Assembly (NCBI GenBank): GCA_900544475.1
Contig: UQVU01000023.1
Coordinates: 1-17,892 of the forward strand
Origin: an uncultured Butyricicoccus sp.
GTDB lineage: Bacteria > Bacillota > Clostridia > Oscillospirales > Butyricicoccaceae
Length of the DNA: 17,892 nt
Reading direction: 5' to 3'
Part shown: positions 1 through 7,184 of the stretch, piece after piece
Numbering within the stretch: the first letter of the stretch is position 1
Layout: every line of letters begins with the position of its first letter
The notes under the pieces: generated by a model
What the model saw: only the letters and a program-made list of their open reading frames with translations
What the model was told of the DNA's origin: nothing
Databases searched by the model: none
Position numbers and translations under genes: made by a program

Positions 1-315
1 GACGACGCACCCGAGAAGCTGACCTTCGACAATCTCGTTATCGACAAGCAGGCGTATGACCTTGTTATCAAGGGCAAGCGCGTGGATGCGCCGCCGAAGG
101 AAATCGAGCTGCTCTATTTCCTCGCGTCCAATCCCAACCGTGTGTTCACCCGCGCCCAGCTGCTCGACGAGGTATGGGGCTTCGACTACTTCGGTGACAC
201 CCGCACGGTCGATGTCCATGTCAAACGTCTGCGTGAAAAGCTCGAGGGCGTTTCCGACAAGTGGGAGGTAAAAACGGTCTGGGGCGTCGGCTACAAGTTC
301 GAGACCAAGGAGTAA
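1..315 (+). CDS. OmpR/PhoB-family response regulator, 3' part only
   Basis: The reading frame is open from base 1, so only the last 104 residues are present; the receiver domain with its phospho-acceptor aspartate lies outside the window. The visible part is a winged-helix DNA-binding domain: the recognition region runs through TRAQLLDEVWG and the TRTVDVHVKRLREKL helix, and VKTVWGVGYKF is the C-terminal hairpin typical of OmpR/PhoB proteins. The stop codon lies 3 bases before the kinase start, and AAGGAG at 307-312 inside the last codons serves as the kinase ribosome-binding site. The two genes therefore form one two-component operon. The target genes are not shown directly; tandem 11-bp repeats upstream of the neighbouring htrA gene are a candidate binding site. 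Confidence 0.93.
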   Translation, partial: DDAPEKLTFDNLVIDKQAYDLVIKGKRVDAPPKEIELLYFLASNPNRVFTRAQLLDEVWGFDYFGDTRTVDVHVKRLREKLEGVSDKWEVKTVWGVGYKFETKE

Positions 316-318
316 CTG

Positions 319-1749
319 ATGAGAAGACGTAGTTTTTTCTTCAAGGAATACCTTTCACACTTTATCCTCATCGTGGCTGCGTTCGCGCTTGCGGGCGGCG
401 TATTCTATTACCAGATGAGCAGCTATGCGCTCCGCGCCAAGCAGGCCGAGCTGCGCACCACGGTGCAGAGCCTCGCCGAGCAGAGCAAGCTCATGCAGGG
501 CACGGACTCGGACGTTATCCGTGAGCTGTATATGCTCTCGATCGCGCGCATCGCCAAGGAGGACGAGCTTACCGTGCTCGTCACGGACGATAAGGGCGAC
601 GTGCAGATGGCGGCGCAGCCGAACGGCGCGTCCTACACCATCAGCGGCTACCATGTGCCGAGAGAGATCGTCGAGGACGTTACGAAAAACGGCAGTTATG
701 CGGCGGTCGGTTCGGTCGGCGTGCTGACCGAGGCCACGAGCTACACGGTCGGCAGCTGCGTGCGCGACAGCGAGGGCAGCGTGGCGGCGCTTATTTTCGT
801 GTCCTGCCAGGACCCGGCGACCGCAGGCGTTGTGCGCCACTCGACCCAGACGCTCGTGCTCATTCTGCTCGCGACGCTTGCTGTCATGCTCATCATCTCG
901 TTTATCCTGTCCCAGCACATCACGCGCCCCATCAAGAACATCGCAGCGGCGGCGAAGGAATTTGCCTCCGGCAACTTTGATGTGCGCGTGCCCGAGGACA
1001 ACCGCTGCTACGAGATAGACGAGCTTGCGGTTTCGTTCAACAACATGGCGCGCGACCTCGACCAGCTCGAAGAGCTGACGCGCGGCTTTATCTCCAACGT
1101 CAGCCACGAGTTCAAGACCCCGATGACGACCATCGGCGGCTTTGTGGACGGCATGATCGACGGCACCATCCCCGAGGACCAGCGCGACAAGTACCTGCAC
1201 ATCATCGCGGAGGAAACGCGCCGCCTGTCCCGCATGGTCAACCGAATGCTCGACGCGGCGAAGATCCAGTCGGGCGAGCTGCTGCTCAGCCCCGCGCCGT
1301 TCGATTTTTCGGCCATGACGAGCCAGATCATTCTCTCCTTCGAGCAGAAAATCGAAAAGAAGAAGCTCGAAGTCGAGTGCGAGCTTGATGACCGGCTGAT
1401 CGTCATGGGCGACCGCGACCACCTGTACCGCGCGGTGTACAACCTCGTGGACAACGCGGTGAAGTTCATCGACGAGGGCGGCAGGCTGACCCTCAAGGCG
1501 CACCCCGAGGGCGATTTCTGCGCGTTCTCCATCTCGAACACCGGCACGGGCATCTCCGCGGAGGACCTGCCGCACGTGTTCGACCGTTTCTACAAGGCGG
1601 ACCGCTCGCGCTCGATGGATAAAACCGGCGCGGGCCTCGGTCTGTACATCGTAAAGAACATCATCAATCTCCATGGCGGCGAGATTTCCGTCCGTTCGGA
1701 CGGCGGCGAAACCGAATTTGAGTTTACCCTGCCGCTCGCGAAGATATAA
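319..1749 (+). CDS. membrane sensor histidine kinase
   Basis: This 476-residue protein is the sensor partner of the preceding regulator. A first membrane segment lies at about residues 12-31, followed by an extracytoplasmic sensor region of about 145 residues and a second membrane segment at about 178-197. A HAMP linker follows (about 198-250; begins SQHITRPIKNIA). The HisKA domain has the phospho-acceptor H263 in SNVSHEFKTPM. The ATPase domain has the N box (NLVDNAVKF, about 375), a G1-like box (NTGTGIS, about 407) and the G2 box (TGAGLGLYIVK, about 438). All catalytic boxes look intact. The ATG is supported by AAGGAG six bases upstream. The signal is unknown. The convergent htrA neighbour suggests envelope or secretion stress, as for CssS of B. 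subtilis, but that is inference. Confidence 0.93.
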   Translation: MRRRSFFFKEYLSHFILIVAAFALAGGVFYYQMSSYALRAKQAELRTTVQSLAEQSKLMQGTDSDVIRELYMLSIARIAKEDELTVLVTDDKGDVQMAAQPNGASYTISGYHVPREIVEDVTKNGSYAAVGSVGVLTEATSYTVGSCVRDSEGSVAALIFVSCQDPATAGVVRHSTQTLVLILLATLAVMLIISFILSQHITRPIKNIAAAAKEFASGNFDVRVPEDNRCYEIDELAVSFNNMARDLDQLEELTRGFISNVSHEFKTPMTTIGGFVDGMIDGTIPEDQRDKYLHIIAEETRRLSRMVNRMLDAAKIQSGELLLSPAPFDFSAMTSQIILSFEQKIEKKKLEVECELDDRLIVMGDRDHLYRAVYNLVDNAVKFIDEGGRLTLKAHPEGDFCAFSISNTGTGISAEDLPHVFDRFYKADRSRSMDKTGAGLGLYIVKNIINLHGGEISVRSDGGETEFEFTLPLAKI

Positions 1750-1769
1750 AGCGATAACGTGATAAAACG

Positions 1770-1803
1770 AAAGGCTCTGCCGAAAATGAACGGCGGAGCC
1801 TTT
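1770..1803 (+). terminator. terminator after the two-component operon
   Basis: AAAGGCTCTGCCG (1770-1782) pairs with CGGCGGAGCCTTT (1791-1803): 13 bp including one G-U, with an 8-base loop. It lies 20 bases after the kinase stop. The downstream T run is short (TTT), so much of the A/T tract is within the stem. Confidence 0.7.
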
Positions 1804-1854
1804 CTGCATATGTATCGCCCAACCGTAGGGCGATATAATCGAATACAATCACAG

Positions 1855-1893
1855 AAAAGGCCCTGCCGGATAATCGACAGAGCCTTTTGTTTT
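1855..1893. terminator. probably bidirectional terminator between convergent genes
   Basis: AAAAGGC(C)CTG at 1855-1865 pairs with CAG(A)GCCTTTT at 1878-1888, with T-rich sequence after it on the plus strand and A-rich sequence before it. It can therefore stop both the kinase transcript and the htrA transcript, whose stop codon is at 1911. Its arms resemble those of the 1770-1803 hairpin. A third stem (TATCGCCC/GGGCGATA, about 1813-1835) lies between the two. Confidence 0.6.
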
Positions 1894-1910
1894 GCTGTTA
1901 TCTTATTGTT

Positions 1911-3491
1911 TTACCAGCCGAAGTAGGAGAACGGGGAGGAATAGCCGCCGCCGAAGCTGCCGTAGCCATTGCCGTAGCCATTGCCGTAGCCGCTGCCGGA
2001 ATTGTCATTCTGGTTCTGCTGGGTCTGCTGCTGGGTTGCCGCCGCCGGGTCGTCGCCCTCAAGGTCGTGCGCATCGGTCAGGGTGATGGTGAGGTTGATG
2101 GTCTTGTCCTCGGAGATGCGGTAAACCGAAAGCGTCAGCTTGTCGCCGGCCTTCTTGTCGGCCTTGACGGTGTTTACCTCGTCCATGGTCGGGGTCGGGG
2201 TGCCGTTAACTGCAGTGATGACGTCGCCGACCTTCAGACCCTCGGAAGCCGCCTTGGCGCGGGAGTCGATCGAGTAGACCTGTACGCCCGAGATGCTGCC
2301 GTCCTGGGAGGAGACATTGCGGCCGGTGATGCCGATGGACGGACGGCCGGAAACGTAGCCGTTCTTGATGATCTCGTCTACGATGTCCTTCGCGGTGTTG
2401 ATCGGGATAGCGAAGCCCATGCCCTCAACGGTCGCGCTGCCGAAGGCGTTGCCGGACAGCTTCGCCGAGGTGATGCCGACGACCTGACCGTACTTGTTGA
2501 TGAGTGCGCCGCCCGAGTTGCCGTTGTTGATGGAAGTGTCGGTCTGGATGAGGCTCATGACGCGGTCATTGACCGTGAGGTCGCGGTTGATCGCGGAGAT
2601 ACGGCCGCCGGTGATGGTGTTCGCGAACTGAACGCCGCCGGGGGAGCCGATGGCGTAAGCATATTCGCCCGGTTCCAGCTGGTCGGAGTCGCCGAACTCA
2701 GCGGGGGTCAGGTCTGTGCTGCTTTCGACCTTGATCACGGCGAGGTCGGTCTGCTCGTCCGTGCCGACAATGGTCGCATCGAGCGAGGAGCTGTCGCTCA
2801 GCTGAACCGAAACCGACTGTGCACCCTCGACAACGTGGTTGTTCGTGATGATGTAGCCGTCCTTGCTCATGATAACGCCCGAGCCGCTGCCCGTGCCTTC
2901 GCTCGTGGTCGAAATGACGGAAACGACCGAGGGGCTGACCTTCTTGTAGATGTCCTCGCCGGCTAAGCCGTCCGTCGCATCGCTGCTGCCGCTGTCCGAC
3001 GGCTTGCTGCTGATCTGCATGGTCGGGGTCGAGCCGCTGTCCGTCGAAACCGAAGCCGAGGTATCGGACTGCGTGCTGTTCGTAATCAGGTGAGTCGTGA
3101 CGGCGCCGCCTGCAAACAGCAGGCACGCTGCGGCAACGCTGCACAGACCGATGACCAGCTTGCGGCCGCCCTTCTTGTTATGAGGCTTGGGCGGCATGGC
3201 GTTCTGCTGCTGCCAGCTGTCGCTGTACGGAATGCCGTTATTCTGCGGCTGCTGCTGAGGCTGCTGTGCGTTTGCGCGCTCGCGCGGCGTCTGGTAAGCC
3301 GGATGCTGCACCGGCGTCTGGAACGGCGTGCGCGGTTCCTCGTGCGCCTGCGGCTGCTGCGCTTCCTGCTGCGGTTGCGCAGGAGAATCGTTCTGCTGTG
3401 CCTGCGGCTCTGCGGCGGGAGTCTGGGTTTCCGCTGCCTTGTTTTCGGCAGTCTGGTTTTCGTTTTCCAATTTATTATTGAAGTCGTCCAT
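1911..3491 (-). CDS. htrA: HtrA/DegP-like membrane serine protease with PDZ domain
   Basis: This 526-residue protein is a membrane-anchored quality-control protease of the S1C family. The first ~105 residues are Gln/Pro-rich and predicted cytoplasmic. One membrane anchor lies at about 111-133 and a Ser/Thr-rich linker follows. The trypsin-like domain carries the complete triad: H219 (ITNNHVVEG), D249 (TDLAVIKV) and S326 (NNGNSGGAL). A single PDZ domain follows at about 385-475 (SEGLKVGDVITAVNG), then a Gln/Asn linker and a Gly/Tyr-rich C-terminal tail (about 500-526). In B. subtilis, HtrA-type proteases handle misfolded exported proteins and respond to the CssRS system. The ATG at 3491 is preceded by AAGGAGG with good spacing. 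The gene is convergent with the two-component operon. Family assignment is very secure; the exact paralogue (HtrA or HtrB) cannot be told. Confidence 0.95.
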   Translation of the reverse strand: MDDFNNKLENENQTAENKAAETQTPAAEPQAQQNDSPAQPQQEAQQPQAHEEPRTPFQTPVQHPAYQTPRERANAQQPQQQPQNNGIPYSDSWQQQNAMPPKPHNKKGGRKLVIGLCSVAAACLLFAGGAVTTHLITNSTQSDTSASVSTDSGSTPTMQISSKPSDSGSSDATDGLAGEDIYKKVSPSVVSVISTTSEGTGSGSGVIMSKDGYIITNNHVVEGAQSVSVQLSDSSSLDATIVGTDEQTDLAVIKVESSTDLTPAEFGDSDQLEPGEYAYAIGSPGGVQFANTITGGRISAINRDLTVNDRVMSLIQTDTSINNGNSGGALINKYGQVVGITSAKLSGNAFGSATVEGMGFAIPINTAKDIVDEIIKNGYVSGRPSIGITGRNVSSQDGSISGVQVYSIDSRAKAASEGLKVGDVITAVNGTPTPTMDEVNTVKADKKAGDKLTLSVYRISEDKTINLTITLTDAHDLEGDDPAAATQQQTQQNQNDNSGSGYGNGYGNGYGSFGGGYSSPFSYFGW

Positions 3492-3522
3492 TTGAATGGC
3501 CTCCTTATCGTTTACTGCCTTT

Positions 3523-3577
3523 ATTGTAGATTTGCTGTGTGGCAGTTTGTTGAAAACAATGTGAACATACTTTGAAC
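3523..3577 (-). promoter_or_regulatory. candidate activated htrA promoter with three 11-bp-spaced repeats
   Basis: Read on the minus strand, TGTTCA, TGTTCA and TTTTCA are separated by 5-base spacers (first bases of the plus-strand copies at 3551, 3562 and 3573; period exactly 11). Just downstream is TACAAT (plus-strand attgta, 3523-3528) with no good -35 hexamer. That is the layout expected of a promoter activated by an OmpR-type regulator bound to direct repeats next to the -35 region. Confidence 0.5.
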
Positions 3578-3585
3578 AATTATTT

Positions 3586-3614
3586 ATTATAGCACGCGCA
3601 GGTGCATATGAAAA
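3586..3614 (-). promoter_or_regulatory. candidate upstream promoter of htrA
   Basis: On the minus strand, TTTTCA (plus 3609-3614) is followed after 17 bases by a perfect TATAAT (plus 3586-3591). The -35 hexamer overlaps the T tract of the terminator at 3611-3637. A start near 3579 would give a leader of about 88 bases and put the three 11-bp repeats at or just after the start site. Confidence 0.5.
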
Positions 3615-3637
3615 GGGCGCACCGAGGTGCGCCCTTA
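3611..3637 (-). terminator. terminator of the stalk-protein/peptide operon
   Basis: AAGGGCGCACC (3613-3623) and GGTGCGCCCTT (3626-3636) form a nearly perfect stem with a tiny loop. On the minus strand it is followed by TTTT. It lies 28 bases after the stop of the 47-residue peptide gene. Confidence 0.8.
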
Positions 3638-3664
3638 GACTGTCGAAAGAGGGAGGCGGCTATG

Positions 3665-3808
3665 TTACCGGAGCATTTCGCCCGCATAGGCAAGTCCCTG
3701 ATGGATGTTGACGCCTGCGCCTTCGATCGCACCGGCGATGATGACCGCCGCGATGATGATGGCGGCTGCAATGATGATCTTGCCGATCAGGTCTTGATAT
3801 TCTTTCAT
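3665..3808 (-). CDS. 47-residue single-span membrane peptide, function unknown
   Basis: This small gene encodes 47 residues beginning MKEYQDLIGK and ending GLAYAGEMLR. Residues 11-28 are almost entirely Ile, Ala and Val, which makes a clear membrane segment, followed by a short polar tail. The ATG at 3808 lies one base after the upstream gene's stop (3810-3812). Its ribosome-binding site, GGAGG, is inside the last codons of that gene, so the two are probably translationally coupled. A strong terminator follows. No family is recognised. It could be a holin-like or regulatory peptide, or a membrane partner of the secreted stalk protein. The gene call rests on the ribosome-binding site, coupling, coherent composition and terminator. 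Confidence 0.72.
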   Translation of the reverse strand: MKEYQDLIGKIIIAAAIIIAAVIIAGAIEGAGVNIHQGLAYAGEMLR

Positions 3809-3809
3809 T

Positions 3810-5573
3810 TCAGTTCCTCCATTTGGTCTGGTCGGATATTCCGTTCAGCTCGTCGAGCGGCGTCAGCACGGCGTCCTTCGGCGGCGCGGAAACCGGTGCC
3901 GAGGACGGGGCGAGGCTGAGCGAGAGATCGAACGTGAGCGTGCCCTGATTGCGCAGATGGTTGGAGAGGGTCATTCTGCCGCTCGTGCCGGAGAGATCAA
4001 AGGTCAGACGGGTGCGGTTGGCAACCGGGAACAGGCTGCCCTTGATGTCGAGGGTCAGATCTCCCGACGCCGCGCCGGTGGCAGTGTTGAGAGTATAGCT
4101 TCCGCTGACGCCGACCATATCATCCTCTTCGCCGCCGAGCAGAGATTTGACCGAGGGCTGCGCAGTACAGCGATCGCCCGAGCGCGTGAACACCGCATCG
4201 CCCAGTACAGCAGACAGGCTCTGCTGCCTGTCCTCGAGCGAGCTGTAAAAGCCGCTCCAGCCGCCGTATTCCTCCGCATACGCCTCGGCGGAGGCGAGAA
4301 GCGCCGCGCCGCAGGTGTTTGGGGTATCAGCGTTCCGGTACAGCGTCAAAAGATCGCCGAGCGCGGTCTTTTCGCTGAAATGCTCCTCATAATACCAGCC
4401 GTCCGTCTTTTTGTCCGTACCGCTGCTCGAGGTGAGTGCGGAGAACAGCAGCGGACTGCGCACATACAGCGTGTCCGTATCGGCGTTGTAGATCAGGTCG
4501 AACGCCGCGTTCCTGAGCGCGCTCTTATAATAGGAAAGCATGGACGCGGAGAAAAGCTGCGAGGTCGGGCCGTCCGCGCTGCTGATAAGGTCGGACGAGA
4601 GAAGAACCGCGAGTGCGGAAAGATCGGCGGACGCAGAGAGCGAGGCGCTTTTTCCGTCCGAGACGAGCGTCATCGTGCCCGAAGCGCTGTATTTTTTGTC
4701 GCCGCTGATCGTGTCGAACGCGGTGCAGTCCAGCTTTGCGGTGAGCCCCATGCGCACGGCATCGGCGTTTTGCAGCCTGGGCACGGCGGCGAGCCAGCGG
4801 TTCGCGGTCGTAAAGTCGCTGTCGATGCTCTCGAGCAGCGCGTCCCGGTCATACAGCACCGCGCACTGTGCGCCGTCGTCCCACTCGACGGTCAGACCGA
4901 GGCTTTCCGCGAGAAAACGCACGGGAACGCAGGCGCGGCCGTCCTTTTCGATGGGCGAGGCGTCGAGCGGAACGGTTTTCAGCACCTTGCCGGTCGCCCT
5001 GTCGGAAACGGTGAGGGTGTCGCCGCCGATCGCGAAGCGGCAGACCGTGCCGTCAAGCGAAGCGGAAACCGTGCCGCTGTCGTAGCCGACCTCGGCGCCG
5101 AGCGCTTCTGCGACCGTGCGGAAGGGTACCATGGTGCGGCCGTTCTCGAAGAACGGCTGAACGTCGGGGAACGTGAGCGTTTTGCCGGAAAGCTGCACGC
5201 TGAGTGCGCGGACGGCGTACAAATCGTCCTGAAGTGTCATGTCAAGCGCTGTGCTGCGGTAGAAGGCCTCGCGGTCGTCCCAGTAACCGCTGTCGAGCCA
5301 TTCCTCGAGGTCGCTCTGCTCGGCGTCATGGAAGCGGAGCGCAACGGACGGGTCGTTATGTATCTCGTCGAGATGACGGCGGTAGCAGTCGCTCGCCTGA
5401 TCGTAGCTGAACTTGCCGAACCACCAGTCATAGGAGGAGGTGTACGCCTCCGCGCTGTCGTAGCCGAACTGCTGGTACATGGGCGGCGCGGTGTCGAGCG
5501 CGAGCGCTGCGGGCAGCGAGGACACGGCAAGAGACGCCGCGAGAGCGGCAGTGAGCAGTCGTTTATGCTTCAT
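3810..5573 (-). CDS. secreted stalk-domain (copper amine oxidase N1-like) protein
   Basis: This 587-residue exported protein has a signal peptide at residues 1-26 (basic start, hydrophobic core, cut near ALALD). Residues about 123-242 form a stalk domain of the copper amine oxidase N1-like type, with its two characteristic half-repeats: TMVPFRTVAEALGAEVGYD (from about 147) and ACVPVRFLAESLGLTVEWD (from about 214). The name reflects fold only; no oxidase domain is present. The rest (about 250-560) is rich in Ser, Asp and Leu, looks beta-rich, and resembles nothing I can name. A Tyr/Trp-rich stretch occupies residues 28-60. The ATG at 5573 has AGGAGG upstream. Such proteins are common on the surface of Clostridia, where the domain is thought to be structural. 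The gene is followed immediately by the 47-residue membrane peptide. Confidence 0.85.
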   Translation of the reverse strand: MKHKRLLTAALAASLAVSSLPAALALDTAPPMYQQFGYDSAEAYTSSYDWWFGKFSYDQASDCYRRHLDEIHNDPSVALRFHDAEQSDLEEWLDSGYWDDREAFYRSTALDMTLQDDLYAVRALSVQLSGKTLTFPDVQPFFENGRTMVPFRTVAEALGAEVGYDSGTVSASLDGTVCRFAIGGDTLTVSDRATGKVLKTVPLDASPIEKDGRACVPVRFLAESLGLTVEWDDGAQCAVLYDRDALLESIDSDFTTANRWLAAVPRLQNADAVRMGLTAKLDCTAFDTISGDKKYSASGTMTLVSDGKSASLSASADLSALAVLLSSDLISSADGPTSQLFSASMLSYYKSALRNAAFDLIYNADTDTLYVRSPLLFSALTSSSGTDKKTDGWYYEEHFSEKTALGDLLTLYRNADTPNTCGAALLASAEAYAEEYGGWSGFYSSLEDRQQSLSAVLGDAVFTRSGDRCTAQPSVKSLLGGEEDDMVGVSGSYTLNTATGAASGDLTLDIKGSLFPVANRTRLTFDLSGTSGRMTLSNHLRNQGTLTFDLSLSLAPSSAPVSAPPKDAVLTPLDELNGISDQTKWRN

Positions 5574-5619
5574 AGAGATCCTCCTTTGTATGCAGGTGTG
5601 GATACTGCTTTATTTTTCT

Positions 5620-5649
5620 ATTGTACTACATATTCGGCTGAACTGTCCA
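5620..5649 (-). promoter_or_regulatory. candidate sigma-A-type promoter of the stalk-protein gene
   Basis: On the minus strand, TGGACA (plus 5644-5649) and TACAAT (plus 5620-5625) are 18 bases apart, each one mismatch from consensus. The predicted start near 5613 gives a leader of about 40 bases. Confidence 0.55.
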
Positions 5650-5662
5650 TTGCCCTTTTGAA

Positions 5663-5706
5663 CGGATTTCGGCGCGAAAAACCGTCATGATTTCCGGGGT
5701 GTCCGC
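5663..5706 (+). promoter_or_regulatory. weak sigma-G-like promoter candidate for pdaA
   Basis: GGATT is followed after 17 bases by CATGATT, which fits the forespore sigma-G -10 pattern CATnnTA at six of seven positions; the -35 fit is poor. pdaA of B. subtilis is transcribed in the forespore, which is the main reason to look here. No convincing vegetative promoter is seen in this 160-base gap. Confidence 0.25.
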
Positions 5707-5734
5707 GTAGCATGGAGAAAAGGGAGGGAGAGCT

Positions 5735-6556
5735 ATGTTCATCACCATCACGCGCGGAACGCTCCGGCGAATCGCGGCAGGGGCGGCTGTTTTTGCGCTC
5801 GTCATGGCGCTTTTCATGCTTCTGCCGCAGCGGCAGACCGCCGAAACCGCCGCCGCGAGCGGAAACTGGGGCCTGTCGTTCCAAGTCGAGGGAGAGCCGC
5901 CCGAGGGCAACGTCTCCGCCGGCCAGCTGCGCCAGTGGGACGCCTATTATCTGGGCGACACGGCGCAGAAAACCATCTATCTGACCTTTGACGCCGGGTA
6001 CGAGAACGGCTTTACGTCCGCCATTCTGGACGCGCTCAAAAAGCATAACGCTCCGGCGTGCTTCTTCGTGGTCGGCAACTACATCGACTCCGCGCCCGAG
6101 CTGGTGCTGCGTATGGTGCAGGAGGGGCATATCGTCGGCAACCACACGCTCCATCACCCGGATATGTCCGCGATTGCGGACGAGGCGGCGTTCGAGGCGG
6201 AGCTTGACGGCCTTGCGGACAAATACCGGGAACTCACGGGCGAGGAGATGAAGAAGTTCTATCGTCCGCCGCAGGGCAAATTCAGCGAAAGCAACCTCGC
6301 CATGGCGCAGAAGCTCGGCTGGCGGACGATTTTCTGGTCGCTCGCCTACGTGGACTGGTACACGGATAATCAGCCGACGGACGAGGAAGCCTTCGGCAAG
6401 CTCATTCCGCGCATCCACAACGGCGCGGTCGTGCTGCTGCACTCGACGAGCGAAACCAACGCCCGCATTCTCGATGAGCTGCTGACGAAATGGGAGGCGC
6501 TCGGCTACCGCTTCGGCTCGCTGGAGGAGCTGACGGGGGAGAGCGGTCAGGAATAA
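5735..6556 (+). CDS. pdaA: PdaA-like peptidoglycan N-acetylmuramic acid deacetylase
   Basis: This 273-residue protein is a family-4 carbohydrate esterase with one N-terminal membrane or signal segment (about 11-31). The NodB domain spans about 78-265. Motif 1 reads TFDAGYENG (D86), the PdaA variant of the usual TFDDG. Motif 2 is HTLHH (metal ligands H137 and H141), motif 3 is RPPQGKFS (177-184), motif 4 contains DWYTDNQP, and motif 5 is LLHSTS. PdaA enzymes deacetylate muramic acid as a step towards the muramic delta-lactam of spore cortex, which marks it for lysis at germination. The ATG at 5735 has GGGAGGGAG upstream. The stop overlaps by 10 bases the stop of the convergent bofC-like gene. 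PdaA is the best match; a general polysaccharide deacetylase is the alternative. Confidence 0.9.
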   Translation: MFITITRGTLRRIAAGAAVFALVMALFMLLPQRQTAETAAASGNWGLSFQVEGEPPEGNVSAGQLRQWDAYYLGDTAQKTIYLTFDAGYENGFTSAILDALKKHNAPACFFVVGNYIDSAPELVLRMVQEGHIVGNHTLHHPDMSAIADEAAFEAELDGLADKYRELTGEEMKKFYRPPQGKFSESNLAMAQKLGWRTIFWSLAYVDWYTDNQPTDEEAFGKLIPRIHNGAVVLLHSTSETNARILDELLTKWEALGYRFGSLEELTGESGQE

Positions 6557-6870
6557 TCCTCGAGCAGCTGCGTCAGCGCCTGTTCGTTTTCGAGCGGGAT
6601 GCCGCGCTCGAGCGCCTCGCGGTCCGCGCCCGGAAGCGTGCGCACGTCAATCGCTGTCGTGACGATGACCTCGCCGTCCTGCGAGATGGTCAGATGCACG
6701 CCGTCCGTGCCTGCAACAAGCGCATTCGCTGCCGCGGGCACGGCCTCGGGCGCGTAGCTTGCGTGCACCGCAGCCCCGGCAAGCACCGCCGCGCACAGCA
6801 GAAAAACGGCGGCCGCTGCGGCGCGCAGCCGCGCTCTTCGCCGCGCGAGAAGATAAAAACCCTGCATCAT
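6547..6870 (-). CDS. BofC C-terminal-domain-like sporulation protein
   Basis: This is a 107-residue protein when started at the ATG at 6870, which has AAAGGAGG eight bases upstream; longer in-frame versions lack a ribosome-binding site and run through the promoter. Residues about 18-38 form a membrane or signal segment, so the protein should act in the intermembrane space or outside. The C-terminal part (DVRTLPGADREALERGIPL then QALTQLLEDYS) matches my memory of the BofC C-terminal domain. In B. subtilis, BofC is exported from the forespore and restrains the SpoIVB protease that triggers sigma-K activation. The N-terminal BofC domain is absent, as in many clostridial versions. A sigma-F-like promoter lies upstream. 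Family assignment is from pattern memory and fairly confident. Confidence 0.75.
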   Translation of the reverse strand: MMQGFYLLARRRARLRAAAAAVFLLCAAVLAGAAVHASYAPEAVPAAANALVAGTDGVHLTISQDGEVIVTTAIDVRTLPGADREALERGIPLENEQALTQLLEDYS

Positions 6871-6906
6871 GGTCAAAACCTCCTTTGTGCAGAGGGTTCT
6901 GATTTG

Positions 6907-6935
6907 AGTATTCCCAACAAAATTTTTCTCTATTC
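6907..6935 (-). promoter_or_regulatory. sigma-F-like (forespore) promoter of the bofC-like gene
   Basis: On the minus strand, GAATA (plus 6931-6935) is followed after 15 bases by GGGAATACT (plus 6907-6915), which fits the sigma-F -10 pattern GGnnAnAnT at every fixed position. The -35 has one mismatch to GYWTA and the spacer is one base short of 16. The start would lie near 6900, some 15 bases before the ribosome-binding site. Confidence 0.5.
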
Positions 6936-6957
6936 CGAGAAGTTCTGCAAAAATAAT

Positions 6958-6986
6958 TTGGCATTTCGGCGCGCTTGTGGTATAAT
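6958..6986 (+). promoter_or_regulatory. strong sigma-A promoter of the PBP gene
   Basis: TTGGCA (6958-6963), a 17-base spacer and a perfect TATAAT (6981-6986) predict a start near 6993. The first coding base downstream is 7201, giving a leader of about 208 bases. The leader contains a terminator and other hairpins. This promoter and the divergent bofC-like promoter do not overlap. Confidence 0.8.
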
Positions 6987-7014
6987 AGCATAGACCGCTA
7001 TAAGACTGTGCTCC

Positions 7015-7073
7015 GCGTTTTCCTGTTTCTGGAACGGAAACGCCGGGCAGGGTCAATTCTGCGGGCGTTTTTT
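7015..7073 (+). promoter_or_regulatory. attenuator-like terminator and competing hairpin in the PBP leader
   Basis: AACGCC and GCAG (7039-7050) pair with CTGC and GGCGTT (7059-7069); TTTTTT (7068-7073) closes a good intrinsic terminator. An alternative stem pairs GCGTTT(T)CC (7015-7023) with GGAAACGC (7036-7043), which uses the 5' arm of the terminator, so the two cannot form together. A smaller stem, TTCC/GGAA, is compatible with the terminator. No known riboswitch is recognised. The stop would release an RNA of about 80 bases. Confidence 0.6.
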
Positions 7074-7112
7074 CGGCCGTGCGGGAACAAAACGGGCGAG
7101 GAAAACGTCCGT

Positions 7113-7124
7113 ACCTGTACAGGT
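7113..7124. promoter_or_regulatory. 12-bp perfect palindrome in the PBP leader
   Basis: ACCTGTACAGGT is a perfect palindrome, 40 bases after the terminator and 77 bases before the start codon. It may be an operator or an RNA stem; no regulator is recognised. Confidence 0.35.
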
Positions 7125-7160
7125 GAATGACAGCGGCCCGTGCGTTTCATGCCGGGCATA

Positions 7161-7184
7161 CCCTGCGGCTTTTTCGCCGCCGGG
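7161..7184 (+). promoter_or_regulatory. hairpin directly before the PBP ribosome-binding site
   Basis: CCC-T-GCGGC (7161-7169) pairs with GCCGC-C-GGG (7176-7184) around a TTTTTC loop, ending one base before AAGGAGG (7186-7192). It could affect ribosome access or transcript stability. Confidence 0.4.

Noticed and set aside
355..1848. A 497-residue open frame antisense to the histidine kinase, and similar long frames antisense to htrA, the stalk gene, the PBP and dnaX
   Set aside because: They are products of high GC codon bias on the real strand: Arg/Ala/Val-rich, with no ribosome-binding sites and no recognisable domains, while the other strand encodes clear families.
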